This document shows, piece after piece, positions 21,762 through 32,800 of a DNA stretch of 64,000 nt (the first letter of the stretch is position 1; each line of letters opens with the position of its first letter). A program made the translations under genes and the position numbers. Below the pieces are notes generated by a model. That model worked only from the letters and a program-made list of their open reading frames with translations, searched no databases and was not told the origin of the DNA. The DNA comes from Lonicera japonica (taxonomy: Eukaryota; Streptophyta; Magnoliopsida; Dipsacales; Caprifoliaceae). The DNA lies in contig CM038465.1 of the NCBI GenBank assembly GCA_021464415.1, positions 18,879,839-18,943,838 of the forward strand, in the 5' to 3' direction.

Positions 21762-22422
21762 GATTGATCCACAACCCTTAGCGTATGAAGACGCAAGAAC
21801 CTTGGAATCACACAAATTAATGGAGGTGGAACCTCGACCTAATCCCAAAAGCGAGAAAGAACCTTGGTATGTCGAAGACAAACAATCAATCGATGGGTTA
21901 ATTGATTGCTATGTCGAAGAACAACAAGAACCCTAATTCTAGCTGTTCAAGACGTTCTTAGAACGCAAGAGGTAAAAAACACTCGAAATTTAATTAATCA
22001 AAGCTGCTCAAATAATAGCGTTAACTTCTTTAAATAGGAGTAATTAAACCTACTAGGTCTAGGAAAATAAACAAAACGAAATTAATGGATTTTCCACATA
22101 ATTTGGGCCCAAACAAAGTTAAACATAAATTAAACTTAAAATAAACAAAGCCTAGCCCATCCCATTTATCTAATACATGTTTTTAATCTCTTGGGCTGCT
22201 CTGCTATTTTGAACATCTTCAATTGGGCCTTTAAGCAATGTCTTCCATTCTTAAGCCCGATCCCCTTCAATGCTCCTCCTCATCATCTTTTGGACCATGG
22301 TCATAAGTACCTCCTGGATCTTTTTGGCTCTAGCTCGAGTGATTGGGCCACTTGGAACCTGGATGGGATCGACATAGCTTTCACTCCATGATCCAGCGTC
22401 AGTGCTATCCTTGGGCTCATCA
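21728..22422 (-). repeat. 3' LTR of the gypsy element
   Basis: 695 bp, TGATATGAACTGC...GGGCTCATCA on the plus strand. It matches the right LTR at about 95% by eye, and lacks a short CATGCTTCAGCTTTG segment that the right LTR has. The last codons of the polyprotein lie inside it. Confidence 0.9.
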
Positions 22423-25400
22423 TTCCCCTCCTCTTGAAAAGGAATTGTCCTCAATTCGTCACCTGCACTAAACGGACTTAGATCAACAACATTAAATGTA
22501 GCACTCACATTATACTCACCTGAAAGATCAAGTTTGTATGCATTGTCATTGATCCTTTGCACAACTTGAAATGGTCCATCTCCTCTCGGTAACAACTTAG
22601 AATGCCTTTGAGCTGGAAAGCGTTCCTTTTCTCAAGTGCAACCAAACCCAATCTCTTGGTTCGAAGACCACTTTTTTCCTTCCTTTGTTTGCTTCTTACA
22701 AATACTGCTCAGTTCTTCTTTCAATGTTTTGCCTGCCCTAACAAACTCAGCTTTCTTCCTGCCATCTAGGTTAACATGCTCAACAGGTAATGGCAATAAA
22801 TCCAAAGGAGCTAAAGGATTAAAACCATACATAATCTCAAAAGGAGAAAACTTAGATGCATAATGAACAGATCGATTATGTGCAAACTCAACATGAGGCA
22901 AACACTCTTCCCACTCTTTCAAGTTCTTCTTAATTATGGCACGCAACAAAGTGGATAAAGTTCTATTTACTACTTCTGTTTGACCATCAGTTTGGGGATG
23001 ACATGTAGTAGAAAACAATAATTTAGTACCCAATTTTCCCCACAAAGTCTTCCAAAAGTAGCTCAAAAACTTTGCATCCTTATCAAAAACAATGGTTCTA
23101 GGCATGCCATGCAATCACATAATTTCTTTGATGAATAAATTAGCAATTCGTGGTGCATCATCAGTTTTATTACAAGTAATAAAATGAGCCATTTTAGAAA
23201 ATCTATCAACCACCACGAAAATAAAATCATTCCCATGTTTAGTCCTAGGCAAACCCAACACAAAATCCATAGAAATGTCAACCCAAGGGTCACTAGGAAT
23301 GGGCAATGGAGTATATATACCATGGGGGTTTAACTTAGACTTTGCTTTCTTATAAGTAACACATCTCTCACAGATTCTTTCAAGATCTCTTTTCATGTGA
23401 GGCCAAAAGAAGTGTTCTTGCAATACTCCTAAGGTCTTAGTTATACCAAAGTCCCCCATTAGACTCTCACCATGAGCCTCTTTCACAAGCAACTCATGCA
23501 ATGAACATTTAGGCACACAAAGTTTGTTTTCACGCATTAAGAACCCATCATGCCTAAAATACTTATCAAACGCCACTTTCTCACATGCATTAAAGATATC
23601 TCTAAAATCAGCATCATCATAATACAATTCCTTGATGTATTCAAATCCAAGCAACTTAGCATCTAAAGTAGCAATTAAAGCATACCTGCGCGGTAAAGCC
23701 TCTGCTACAACATTTTCCTTACCCTGCTTGTACTTGATCACATACGAAAAAGTCTCTATGAACTCTACCCATTTGGCATGGTGCTTGTTCAACCTTTGCT
23801 GTCCTTTCAAGTGCTTCAACGATTCATGATCTGTGTGAATCACGAACTCCTTCGGCCACAGATAGTGCTGCTATGTATCCAATGCTCTCACCAATGCATA
23901 AAGCTCCTTGTCGTAAGTAGGGTAATTTAAGGTCACCCCACCCAGCTTCTCACTAAAGTATGCTATTGGCTTCCCTTCCTGCATAAAAACAGCACAAATA
24001 CCATTTCCTGAAGCATCGCATTCAATTTCAAATGTCTTTGAAAAGTTAGGCAAAGATAACAAGGGGGCGTTACTTAGCTTGCTTTTTAGTAATTGGAATG
24101 CCTTCTCTTGTTCCTCTCCCCATTTGAACCCAACATTCTTCTTAATCACTTCAGTCAATGGCGCCGCAATCATGCTAAAATCCCTCACGAATCACCGATA
24201 AAAACTAGCAATCCCATAGAAACTCCGCACTTGTCCAACACTTGTAGGACTTTGCCATTCTTGAATAGCCTTCACCTTTTCTTCATCAACCTGAATACCT
24301 TGAGCACTCACAACAAAACCAAGAAATACAAACTTATCCGTGCAAAAGGTGCACTTCTTCAGGTTAGCATATAACTTCTCCTTTCGCAAGACATCCAATA
24401 CATATTTTAAATGAATTATATGGTCATCTAGACTCTTGCTATAAATTAAGATATCATCAAAATAGATCACAACGAATTTGCCAATGAATGATCTCAAAAC
24501 ATGGTTCATCAATCTCATGAAAAGTGCTAGGTGCATAGTTAAACCGAAAGGCATAACTAACCATTCATATAAACCATATTTTATTTTAAAAGTTGTTTTC
24601 CATTCATCTCCTTCTTTCATCCTAATTTGATGGTATCCACTTTTCAAATCAGTTTTAGAGAATATACTAGACCCATGCAACTCACCAAGCATATCATCTA
24701 GACGTGGAATGGGATGACGATACTTTACCGTGATATTATTAATTGCCTGGCAGTCCACGCACATTCTCCACGTCACGTCCTTTTTCAGCACTAGCAATAC
24801 TGGCACCGCACATAGGCTCATACTCTCTCTCACATACCCTTTCTCTAGTAGCTCCGTCACTTGCCTTTGAAGTTCCTTCGTCTCCTCTGGATTACTCCTA
24901 TAGGCTGGGCGGTTTGGAATGGATGCTCCGGGTACGAAATCAATTTGGTGCTCTATTCCTCGAATAAGTTGTAAACCGCTTGGCGTATCCTCTGGAAAGA
25001 CGTCACCAAAATCTTGCAACAAAGATATAATGACACTAGGCAAAGAAGAAATAATTTTGTTAGTGTTCAAAAGCGCTTCTTTGTACACAAGTACAAGAAG
25101 TTGATTACAAAGCATCGCTCTTTTCACTTCACTAGCTATCGCATTTAAATTCTTTTGCCTCCTCTCAAACTTACTCCCAATAGTCATTGATTTTTCCACT
25201 CTACTTTCTTTTTTCTCAATTTCTTTTCTTTTTCCCTCACTCTCTTTCTTTTCATCACCACTCACTCTCTTTTTCTTTTCAGCTCTTCGTTGCTCCTCCT
25301 CATTTTGCAACTTCAACTGATCAGCATAAGCTTGCTGTGGCGGTAAAGGTGCAAGAATGATTGTTCTCTTGTTCATCTCAAAGGAATATTTATTGGTGAA

Positions 25401-26993
25401 GCCGTCGTGTTTAACTCTTCTATCATATTGCCAAGGTCTCCCCAACAACATATGGCGGGCTTGCATGGGAACCACATCACAAAGCACTTAATTCTCATAC
25501 TTCCTAATGCTAAAGGACACCATAACCTGCTTGTTCACCCTCACTTCACCGCTATCATTCAACCGTTGCAGTTTATAAGGCCTTGGATGCGTAGTCGTGT
25601 GCAATGCTAGCTTCTCCACCATTGTCGTGCTAGCCACATTAGTGCAACTACCTCCGTCTGTCACCAAGCTACACACCTTGCCTAGTACCAGGCACCTAAT
25701 GTGAAAAATATTCTCGCGCTGCTCCTCATCCTCCCTTGCTTGCACACTAAGGGGTCTTCTTGCAACTAATAACTCGCCCTGGATGGTGCTCTCTTCTTCT
25801 TTGACCTCCTCTAATTGTGGCATAGCTTCAGTGCCTTCTTCTTCCGTCTCGTATTCCCCATTATCTAGAAGCATCATCACTCGCTTGTTCGGGCATTGAG
25901 TGGCAATGTGGCCTCTCCCTTGACACTTCCAACAAATAATGTCTCGATTTCGAGTTGTAGGGGTATTAATGGTGTTAGGGGCTGCTTTAGCTTGACTTCC
26001 ACTAGGAGCTTCCGATTTTGAATCAGTTTTCGGTTTTGGAGTGGTTGCTTTGTCATCCTTCTTCCACGGACTTTATTTCCATGGAGTAGAATAAGAACTT
26101 TGGTTTGGCTTAAAGCTACCCCTCTTCTTGAGCTACCTCCCTATTTTAATTGCCGCGTGCACAATATCTTCAATCTCAACATAGCTCTGCAACTCAACCG
26201 CATTGGCAATTTTCCGATTTAACCTGCTCAAGAACCGCGCCATGGTAGCTTCTCTATTCTCGTCAACATTGGCCTGAATCATGGCCACTTCTATCTCCTT
26301 GTAGTACTCATCAACACTACGATTTCCCTGTATAAGCCCCTGCAATTTATGGTACAATTCTTGATAATAATGATCGGGTACAAATCGCTTCTTCATCAGC
26401 CGCTTCATCTCTTCTCATGTCTCAACGGGCCCTTCATCACTACGCCTTCACTCTGTCATCAAGCGATCCCACCAAACAAGTGCATAATCTGAAAATTCAA
26501 TATTTGCCAATTTTACCTTCTTGGACTCGGAGTAATTATGACAAGCAAACACCAACTCTACTTTCTTAACCCATTCAAGATAGGCCTCGGGGTCATTCTT
26601 CCTTTTAAAGGATGGAATCTTCATTTTGATCCCATTCATGTTGTCATCCTCCCGATTAGTTCCTCTACCAAATCGCCTACCATTCCGTCGGTTAGCGGTT
26701 ATCGAATCAACGTCACTATCCCTGTCATCAAAACTATCTCGGTAATAGTTATCAAGATCTTTCTCAGCCCTCCTTTCTCTAGGCTGCATTCTACCAGTTC
26801 TTTGGGCACTACGTGATTTGCCAGATTGTTCATTTTAAGTGTTCTCAACTCTATCCACTTTCACCCGCATTCGTTTTAATTCATCACTAATCTCATCTAC
26901 TTGCTCTTTAAAGCCACCCAACTCCTCTCTCATCATATTTTGTAAAGTACTCGTCATGGCTTCTTGGAACAACTTAGGATCAAAATTTGACAT
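22251..26993 (-). pseudogene. gag-pol polyprotein of the gypsy element, many nonsense codons
   Basis: Starts MSNFDPKLFQEAM at 26993. The gag core (DNMNGIKMKIPSF...DPEAYLEWVKKVELVF...YALVWWDRLM) is followed by a CCHC knuckle CWKC-x4-H-x4-C (25890-25945), protease (TDGGSCTN), RT with YFDDILIYS (RC near 24440), RNase H ([33 protein letters not shown]), then integrase with HPQTDGQTE. The zinc finger of integrase is damaged (GDFG for the usual GHFG; CVTYKK for the usual second-Cys context). Stops seen include TAA near 26834, TGA near 26448 and 26419, a stop near 25488, TGA near 24190, TAG near 23869 and TGA at 23115, plus frameshifts near 23110 and 22640. The tail GPITRARAKKIQE is encoded in the 3' LTR. 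Confidence 0.88.
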
Positions 26994-28001
26994 ATTGCTG
27001 CAAAACAGATATTAACACAATATAAAGAAATAAAAATTTCCACACTGCACTCCCTTACGTGTTTCACTCAGAATATGTCACTCTGATTTTACCGCTCGTG
27101 TTTAGCTCTCAAAAGTAATGATATACCTCTCAAGTTTCACCTTTTGGAACTTTCAAGCAAATCGAAAAGCCAGAACCTTCGTCTTGGTTCCCAAACAGAC
27201 CAATCACAATCCAAACAGATCAATTGTATGCTAGGACAAGTATGTTTTCACCAAGAACTCAATAAACAGGAATCCCAATGAATTATGAACACGATACGAA
27301 GCGAAAAATCGAGAAAAAACTGAGCGAAAATTCAGTCTCGTAGAAACAGGATTTTTGGAATCCTTGGACCCTATAAAACCCAAATCTAAAAAGAAATAAT
27401 TGTGAATTTTGGGATTTTTTTTTCTGGGTGTCTTGACTTCTACTTTAATCCGGTGTAGTCGAAAATTCCAGAATTTGAAATTTCAGCAGAAAAATATGCA
27501 CGATCTAAAATCGACAATTAAAGGAATTCGCAATCAAAACCAGTACTGTATATATGCAGCAATCAGAATTAATTAACCATGACAGTCGAAAGTCAATAAC
27601 TAGGGTTTATACGCGCAATCGAAATTCAATAGATATCGAAACTCAACAGCAATCGAATCTTAGCAAACTAGGATTTTACGCAACAGTCAAAATTTATTAA
27701 CCCTCACAATCGAGATTTTGATTAACCCTAGCAATTGCAGTATAAACAATCAAGAGAAGATTCGAAAAGCACTTAGCAAGAACAGATTCACAGATTAATT
27801 ATCAATCAAGAATAGGTTCAAAATTTACTCAGCAGAATAGATTTGATAATTATGTAGCAAAAGCATAATCGATTTTTTTTTTCACAATCGAAAATAACAA
27901 CCCTAGTTTTAAGAAGATACAAATAAAGCAGTCTACGAATTTAACAAAACAGAAACAAACAAAAGATAAAACCTGGATAGAAAATTCACTCTTATACCAA
28001 C

Positions 28002-28706
28002 TGATGTGAACTGCAATCGTATTCTATCCAAGTAAAATGGATCCGCAACCCTTAGCGTATGAAGACGCAAGAACCTTGGAATCACCCGAATTAATGGAGG
28101 TGGAACCTCGACCCAATCCCGATAGCGAGAAAGAACCTTGGTATAGTCGAAGACAAACAATCAATCGATGGGTTAATTGATTGCTAAGTCGAAGAACAAC
28201 AAGAACCCTAATTCTATATGTTCGAGACGTTTTTAGAACGCAAGAGGTGAAAACACTCAAAATTTAATTAATCAAAGCTGCTCAAACAATAGCATTAGCT
28301 CCTTTAAATAGGAGTAATTAAACCTACTAGGTCTAGGAAAATAAACAAAACGAAATTAATGGGGTTTCCACATAATTTGGGCCCAAACAAAGTTAAACAT
28401 AAATTAAACTTAAAAAAAACAAAGCCTAGCCCAGCCCATTTATCTAATACATGTTTTTAATCTCTTGGGCTGCTATTTTGAACATCTTCAATTGGGCCTT
28501 TAAGCAATGTCTTCCATTCTTGAGCCCGATCCCCTTCAATGCTCCTCCATGCTTCAGCTTTGCTCATCATCTCTTGGACCATGGTCATAAGTACTTCCTT
28601 GATCTTCTTGACTCTAGCTCGAGTGATTGGGCCACTTGGAACCCGGATGGGATCGGCATAGCCTTCACACCATGATCCAGCGTCAGTGCTATCCTTGGGC
28701 TCATCA
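28002..28706 (-). repeat. 5' LTR of the gypsy element
   Basis: 705 bp from TGATGTGAACTGC to GGGCTCATCA. The TTTAAATAGGAGTAATTAAAC segment (about 28302) could be the TATA region on the minus strand. It is followed on the minus strand by the primer-binding site. Confidence 0.9.
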
Positions 28707-29452
28707 TATTCAACTATGGTGGTTCATGGCATTCTAAATGATGATCCACACATGATGAATTACAAGGATAGAGCATGAGAATTCAAAAGGAATTTCCATA
28801 GAATTTTACATGTTAGATGCAAGAAGCTTAAACGATGATTATGCATTCCATGGGGTTCCTAAAGATTGGGCGTGGAAGTTCAAGAGGTTAAAATCGCAAG
28901 GAGGCCATTGGAATAATCTAGAAGATATTAATTTAAGTTATTTTTAAATTAATATGGCTTCTTGAGTTGCATTATTCAATTAGGAATTAGATTAGTATAT
29001 TCCTTTTTCAATAAGTTTCCATATTATTTTTATTATTAATTTCCTTATGTATTAGGATATTCTAGAAGTTATTTTCCTTTTTCTAAGTAGGAAGTACTCT
29101 CCTTTTTGAATTAGGATTAAGGCTTTGTTTGCTCCTATTTAAAGGAGGCACATTATTGTTTTATTATTAATAGTTTTGATGATTAATTAAATTGAGAGTT
29201 TTCTCTTTGTGTTCTCTAAGAGCATGTTGAACATGTTGAATTGATTAATTCAATTGTTCTTAACTTATCAATCTAGCAATCACACTAGATTGTGGCGTCA
29301 TTCATTATACCGAGGTTCGCGCTTTTTGCATCGTTCGGTTGAGGTTTTTGCCTTCCATCTTTTCGACGTATTCCAAGGTTCTTGCTACGTTCGTAGTTCA
29401 AGGGTTGAGGATCCATTCGCCTGGCTAGGAAAGACAATCCGGATTCGCGTCA
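28707..29452 (+). repeat. Right LTR of the pol-less element, part after the gypsy insertion
   Basis: It resumes with the duplicated TATTC then AACTATGGTGGTTCATGGC, exactly as in the uninterrupted left LTR at 19135, and ends GGATTCGCGTCA followed by the TTTCT duplication. Confidence 0.9.
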
Positions 29453-29680
29453 TTTCTTTTAGGATTTCAATAACTAGTCTGTCGTAGAACGGTGGGGACC
29501 AACCTTTGTTGCAAATCCTATAATAACAAGCACAATGTGAACACAAATCAAGCAACTTGGTTACATACATGATTTAATTGTGTTGGGTTAAAAATGCCAC
29601 TTTTTATAGCTTTTTTACATTATGCAAAAAAATTGGTTTGCAACGTGTTCAAAATTTTCTCTGAAAATTGCCAAAGCTAA
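29453..29680 (-). other. Sequence between LTR element and outer inverted repeat
   Basis: This is where the sequence upstream of the aminotransferase fragment continues beyond the LTR element. No frame. It may be the captured 5' UTR or promoter of that gene, or internal DNA of the outer element. Confidence 0.35.
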
Positions 29681-30137
29681 AAAACACTACCCCTTAAGCG
29701 ATTTTAAAGCAATCCCATTTTCTTAAATAAGTTTAGAACTCCCTTATTTTACTAATTATGTTTGGAAAAAGGTTAGATAAAATAAAATAAAATAAAATAA
29801 AAATAAAAATAAAACTCCCCTCAATCAGTCACGCACTCCCGCTAAAGTTGTACCTTTCTCTTTTTCTTATGCTTGGTTTACACACTAAAGTCTTACAACT
29901 ATGCCTCAAAGTCAAAAGTTTGTACCGTAAAATGAGGAGTAATCTCGTGACATTTTCTAGCAAGAGAGCCTTTAGAGTAAGAGCATATTCTATGGGGATG
30001 CTAACTTTTTACTTTTTAAGTTTTTTTTTAGGTGGTGTCTTAGTCAATTTTCACGCATTTCGGTTAATTTTCTTTGGTATCTTAAACTACACTTACTGCT
30101 AAACACATAATGTTTTTGCAACCTCTAAGATTCGAAA

Positions 30138-30491
30138 GGTTAATTAGCTAAAATGACCCTTAAAGTTTGATCCGAATCCCTCGCTCGTCCCTAAAGTTCA
30201 ATTTTTAGCTTAAACATCCTTAAAGTTTCCCTCACTCGTCCAAAATTGGACACACCGATAAAAAGATGCATGGAAAGCGCGTGTGATTATCACAAACCAC
30301 TCTTTTAAGAGGTATTTTTGGATGCTTCAACTGAAATTAGAAATTTTAAGGATGCTTCAACCAAAATTTGAAACTTTAAGGATGATTATACCAAAATTAG
30401 AAACTTTAAGGATGTTTCAACCGAAAATTGAACTTTAGGTACGAGCAAGAGATTTGAGTGAAACTTTAGGGGTCATTTTTGCTAATTACCC
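30138..30491. mobile_element. MULE-like MITE with long inverted repeats
   Basis: 354 bp with nearly symmetrical arms: GGTTAATTAGCTAAAATGACC at the left; RC of the right end is GGGTAATTAGCAAAAATGACC. Both continue with CCTAAAGTTCAATTTT-type sequence. Flanks GATTCGAAA (30129-30137) and GATTTGAAT (30492-30500) look like a decayed 9-bp duplication. CTTTAAGGATG repeats fill the interior. Confidence 0.7.
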
Positions 30492-30500
30492 GATTTGAAT

Positions 30501-31485
30501 TAAGGTGTTATGTCAGCGCATTTTTACTCACTAATTTATACATTATTTACTCACTAATTAACACACATTTTTAGACTCCAATGGTTCTTCAACTAATCAC
30601 TCCTTCGTTACCCATGGCAGTCTTCAAGTTGCCCCTGAAAAAGGTTAAAAAGTGAGGCCCGCATTATTACTTAGCAAATTTTTCTTGGCTAGCCAAAGTG
30701 ATCGTTACCTGTGGCTAGGAATTTAACATCTGACTGCATCTTTGTTAAGCAACAAATCTTCTAACATATACATTGGAGTGGTTATTTATAGCGCTAACCA
30801 AACATCTGACACTAACATATAGTTTAACTTATAGATTGGAGATGCTTCAAGAGTGCGTTTATCTTGTTATATAACTTCAACTGATAAGTCTGAATACTGA
30901 TGAATGGTTTTGAAATTTTAAAAATGAATCTAAAATACTGAGTTGTTTTGATTTTGAATGTCATATACGATGATGTGTTGTTTGTTTGAGCATATCACAT
31001 ATGAATGCTCAACAAATGTTATTTGGTTCCACCGTAGTTATTACAAACACCACCATTTAGTTGATTTCTTGTTACGAACACCCCCACTTTATCACCAGCA
31101 CCACCACTCTAATTAAGATGTAATTATGTATTAACGTGACAAAAAAAAACACCAACTTTGAAACCCTCCGATTCCCTCCCTAATCCCCCTCCTCCTCCTT
31201 AAAGAAAGAAAAAGAAAGAACCCAGATCTTCCTCTCTATTCTACATATACACACATGTATGTATTCATATATATATATATATATAGATTGAAAAAAAAAA
31301 AAAAGAAAAAAAGAAGAAGTTGCATAACACTCTCCGGTCACTTGATTCATGTCAAACAAGTTGCAAACGTCCACATTCGATGACAAGCGAGTAGTGTGTA
31401 GAAAATTGGTTAACTATGAGTCACTCTATGTCAAGTGAGTATGTTAAAGTTATCCGCTTGACATCAAGCGAGTATCTTCATTATT
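30501..31485. other. Intergenic region upstream of the TNL locus
   Basis: No gene seen. It contains (TA)n near 31268-31285, an A-rich tract, and further GACAAGCGAGTA-like direct and inverted repeats at 31378-31480 like those at 16640-16725. Confidence 0.45.
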
Positions 31486-32800
31486 AATATTTTAAACCCT
31501 TATTAATCATATTTTTAGTAATTGCTTATTAATTTTTACCGAATCTTTTTATTATTTTCTAAACCATAGAAAAAATAGAAATTACTTGGGCTCATTTTTT
31601 TATAGACAAATTTAGCGTCGTAGTCCTCTGGGCCAGTGGCTAGGATACACTAATAGGCTACAAGGCTGCAGTCCACTTTAAAACATATTTGCAATTGATG
31701 TTTTCCATCTTTCTTTTAGTAATCTAATTAATTAGTTTTACAATAAAAGTTAGACTTGTTAGTATCACATGTTACATGATAAGATCATGAGAACATGCAC
31801 GAAGTTATAAGTTAATAGGTGAATCTTCAACAAATTCATGTGGTTGTTGGGTTTCACTCGTTTGACACAAAATGATAACGAATCAATTACTGTTTACCCT
31901 TAACGAATACGGTCACCGTTAGGCCATTGAATTTTTGTTTTAATAAAACTAATGTTCATTAAATTAAGAAATGATTTGTACCTATTTTAGTATCTATATA
32001 TTTGTATCCTTGGTATTTAGTGATTCACTCATCTTATTCTAGTGAAAAAAAATATGGATTGTTTCTTTTTTTAAAAAAAATTATTTCCTTTACGGGTACT
32101 ATCGGATTGTGTTGTGTCACACGACAATAAACCGACTCGTATACGAATATAAAATATCACTTGATAGCTTATCGGGCGGTGACAAAATTCACACAAATTC
32201 ATTAAGACTCGAAACTAAATTGACACGAACTGGCTCGTTGACAGGTTTACAATAAAACCCTTCGTATATTAATAATTTTCGGAAAAGATCAATTTTATTA
32301 CTCTATGGAGGTTATAAATTAATAGAGTATTAGTTAAAAAAGAATTCTTTTTTTAAATTATTTATTTTTATTAAAGCTGTTTTCCAAGAGATTTTGATTT
32401 AAGATAGATGAAGTTGTGCTGAATTATATTTTTTTATGGTAAATTTGGTGGAAGAATAATTCATGTTCTGTGAAAAAAATTGATTACTTTGATGTTGATG
32501 AGCAAAATATTAAATAGTGCAGGGTCTATTTGGTAAATACAAATCAATTATCATTATATATGGCTATAAAAAAAGTCTCCTTTGTACCACCAGAAGTCTT
32601 TTTGAATTTGTGGAGCAAATTCACTCTTCCCTGTAACAAAAGTGTGTCTGACTTCTCAATAATTGAGTTGAGACTGAGAAGGGCAGGGTAACAGAGATCC
32701 AGAAGACGACTTAGCTTAGCTTAGTGAAGTCTTCTTTTTGCCTCGTTTTGAACTCAATTAATCTAGCATAGCTTAGTTCCAGAAGCAAAAGTAAGTAACA
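31486..32800 (+). promoter_or_regulatory. TNL1 upstream region and promoter
   Basis: This block recurs, in whole or part, at 53529-54227, 56330-56820 and 57697-60160, so it belongs to the duplicated TNL unit. A good TATA box, CTATAAAAAAA, lies at 32564-32574, about 225 bp before the ATG. The leader includes CAGAAGCAAAAGTAAGTAACAATGG; AACAATGG is a favourable plant start context. Confidence 0.65.

Larger units (their letters stand above)
21728..28706 (-). mobile_element. Full-length Ty3/gypsy retrotransposon (dead copy), target duplication TATTC
   Basis: Read on minus: 5' LTR 28706-28002, primer site RC of 27990-28001 (TTGGTATAAGAG, a decayed initiator-Met site), leader, gag-pol 26993-22251, polypurine tract AAGAGGAGGGGAA (RC of about 22423-22435), 3' LTR 22422-21728. 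The duplication TATTC is at 21723-21727 and 28707-28711. Size is 6.98 kb. Domain order gag, CCHC, protease, RT, RNase H, integrase is Ty3/gypsy. LTRs starting TGATGAGCCC and a polyprotein running into the 3' LTR recall the CRM chromovirus clade, but I see no clear chromodomain, so the clade is tentative. Confidence 0.92.
19105..29452 (+). mobile_element. Pol-less LTR retrotransposon, split by a gypsy element; target duplication TTTCT
   Basis: The left LTR is 19105-19880. The right LTR begins at 21695, is interrupted at 21727 by the gypsy insertion, and ends at 29452. Both run TGATATGATCCGG...GATTCGCGTCA. The duplication TTTCT is present at 19100-19104 and 29453-29457. Without the insertion the element is about 3.36 kb, with an internal region of 1.8 kb. 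The primer site TTGGTATCAGA starts right after the LTR (19881), and the polypurine tract AAAGAAGAGGGGTA ends at 21694. Its only frame is gag-derived (20766-21761). It is non-autonomous, related to E2 by ORF but with a different LTR sequence. Confidence 0.9.
16889..29775. mobile_element. Putative gene-capturing MULE-like element (outer shell of the nest)
   Basis: About 95 bp at 16889-16985 are inverted at about 29680-29775: both copies contain, in the outside-to-inside direction, TTCCAAAC.TAATTAG, TTCTAAACTTATTTA, AAAATGGG and TTTAAAATCGCTTAA. Between them lie a smaller MULE (17131-18589), an aminotransferase gene fragment (18667-19098) and the nested LTR elements (19105-29452). Removing the LTR elements leaves about 2.5 kb, a normal size for a Pack-MULE. 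No clean 9-bp duplication is visible; GGTTATATA (16868) and GGTTAGATA (29771) are only candidates, blurred by a (TA)n run. Confidence 0.45.

Noticed and set aside
24743..25104. Plus-strand frames opposite the gypsy RT region
   Set aside because: Shadows of the minus-strand pol frame.
21728..28706. Integrated pararetrovirus or endogenous virus
   Set aside because: Domain order, LTRs, primer site and 5-bp duplications are those of a Ty3/gypsy retrotransposon; there is no movement or envelope protein.
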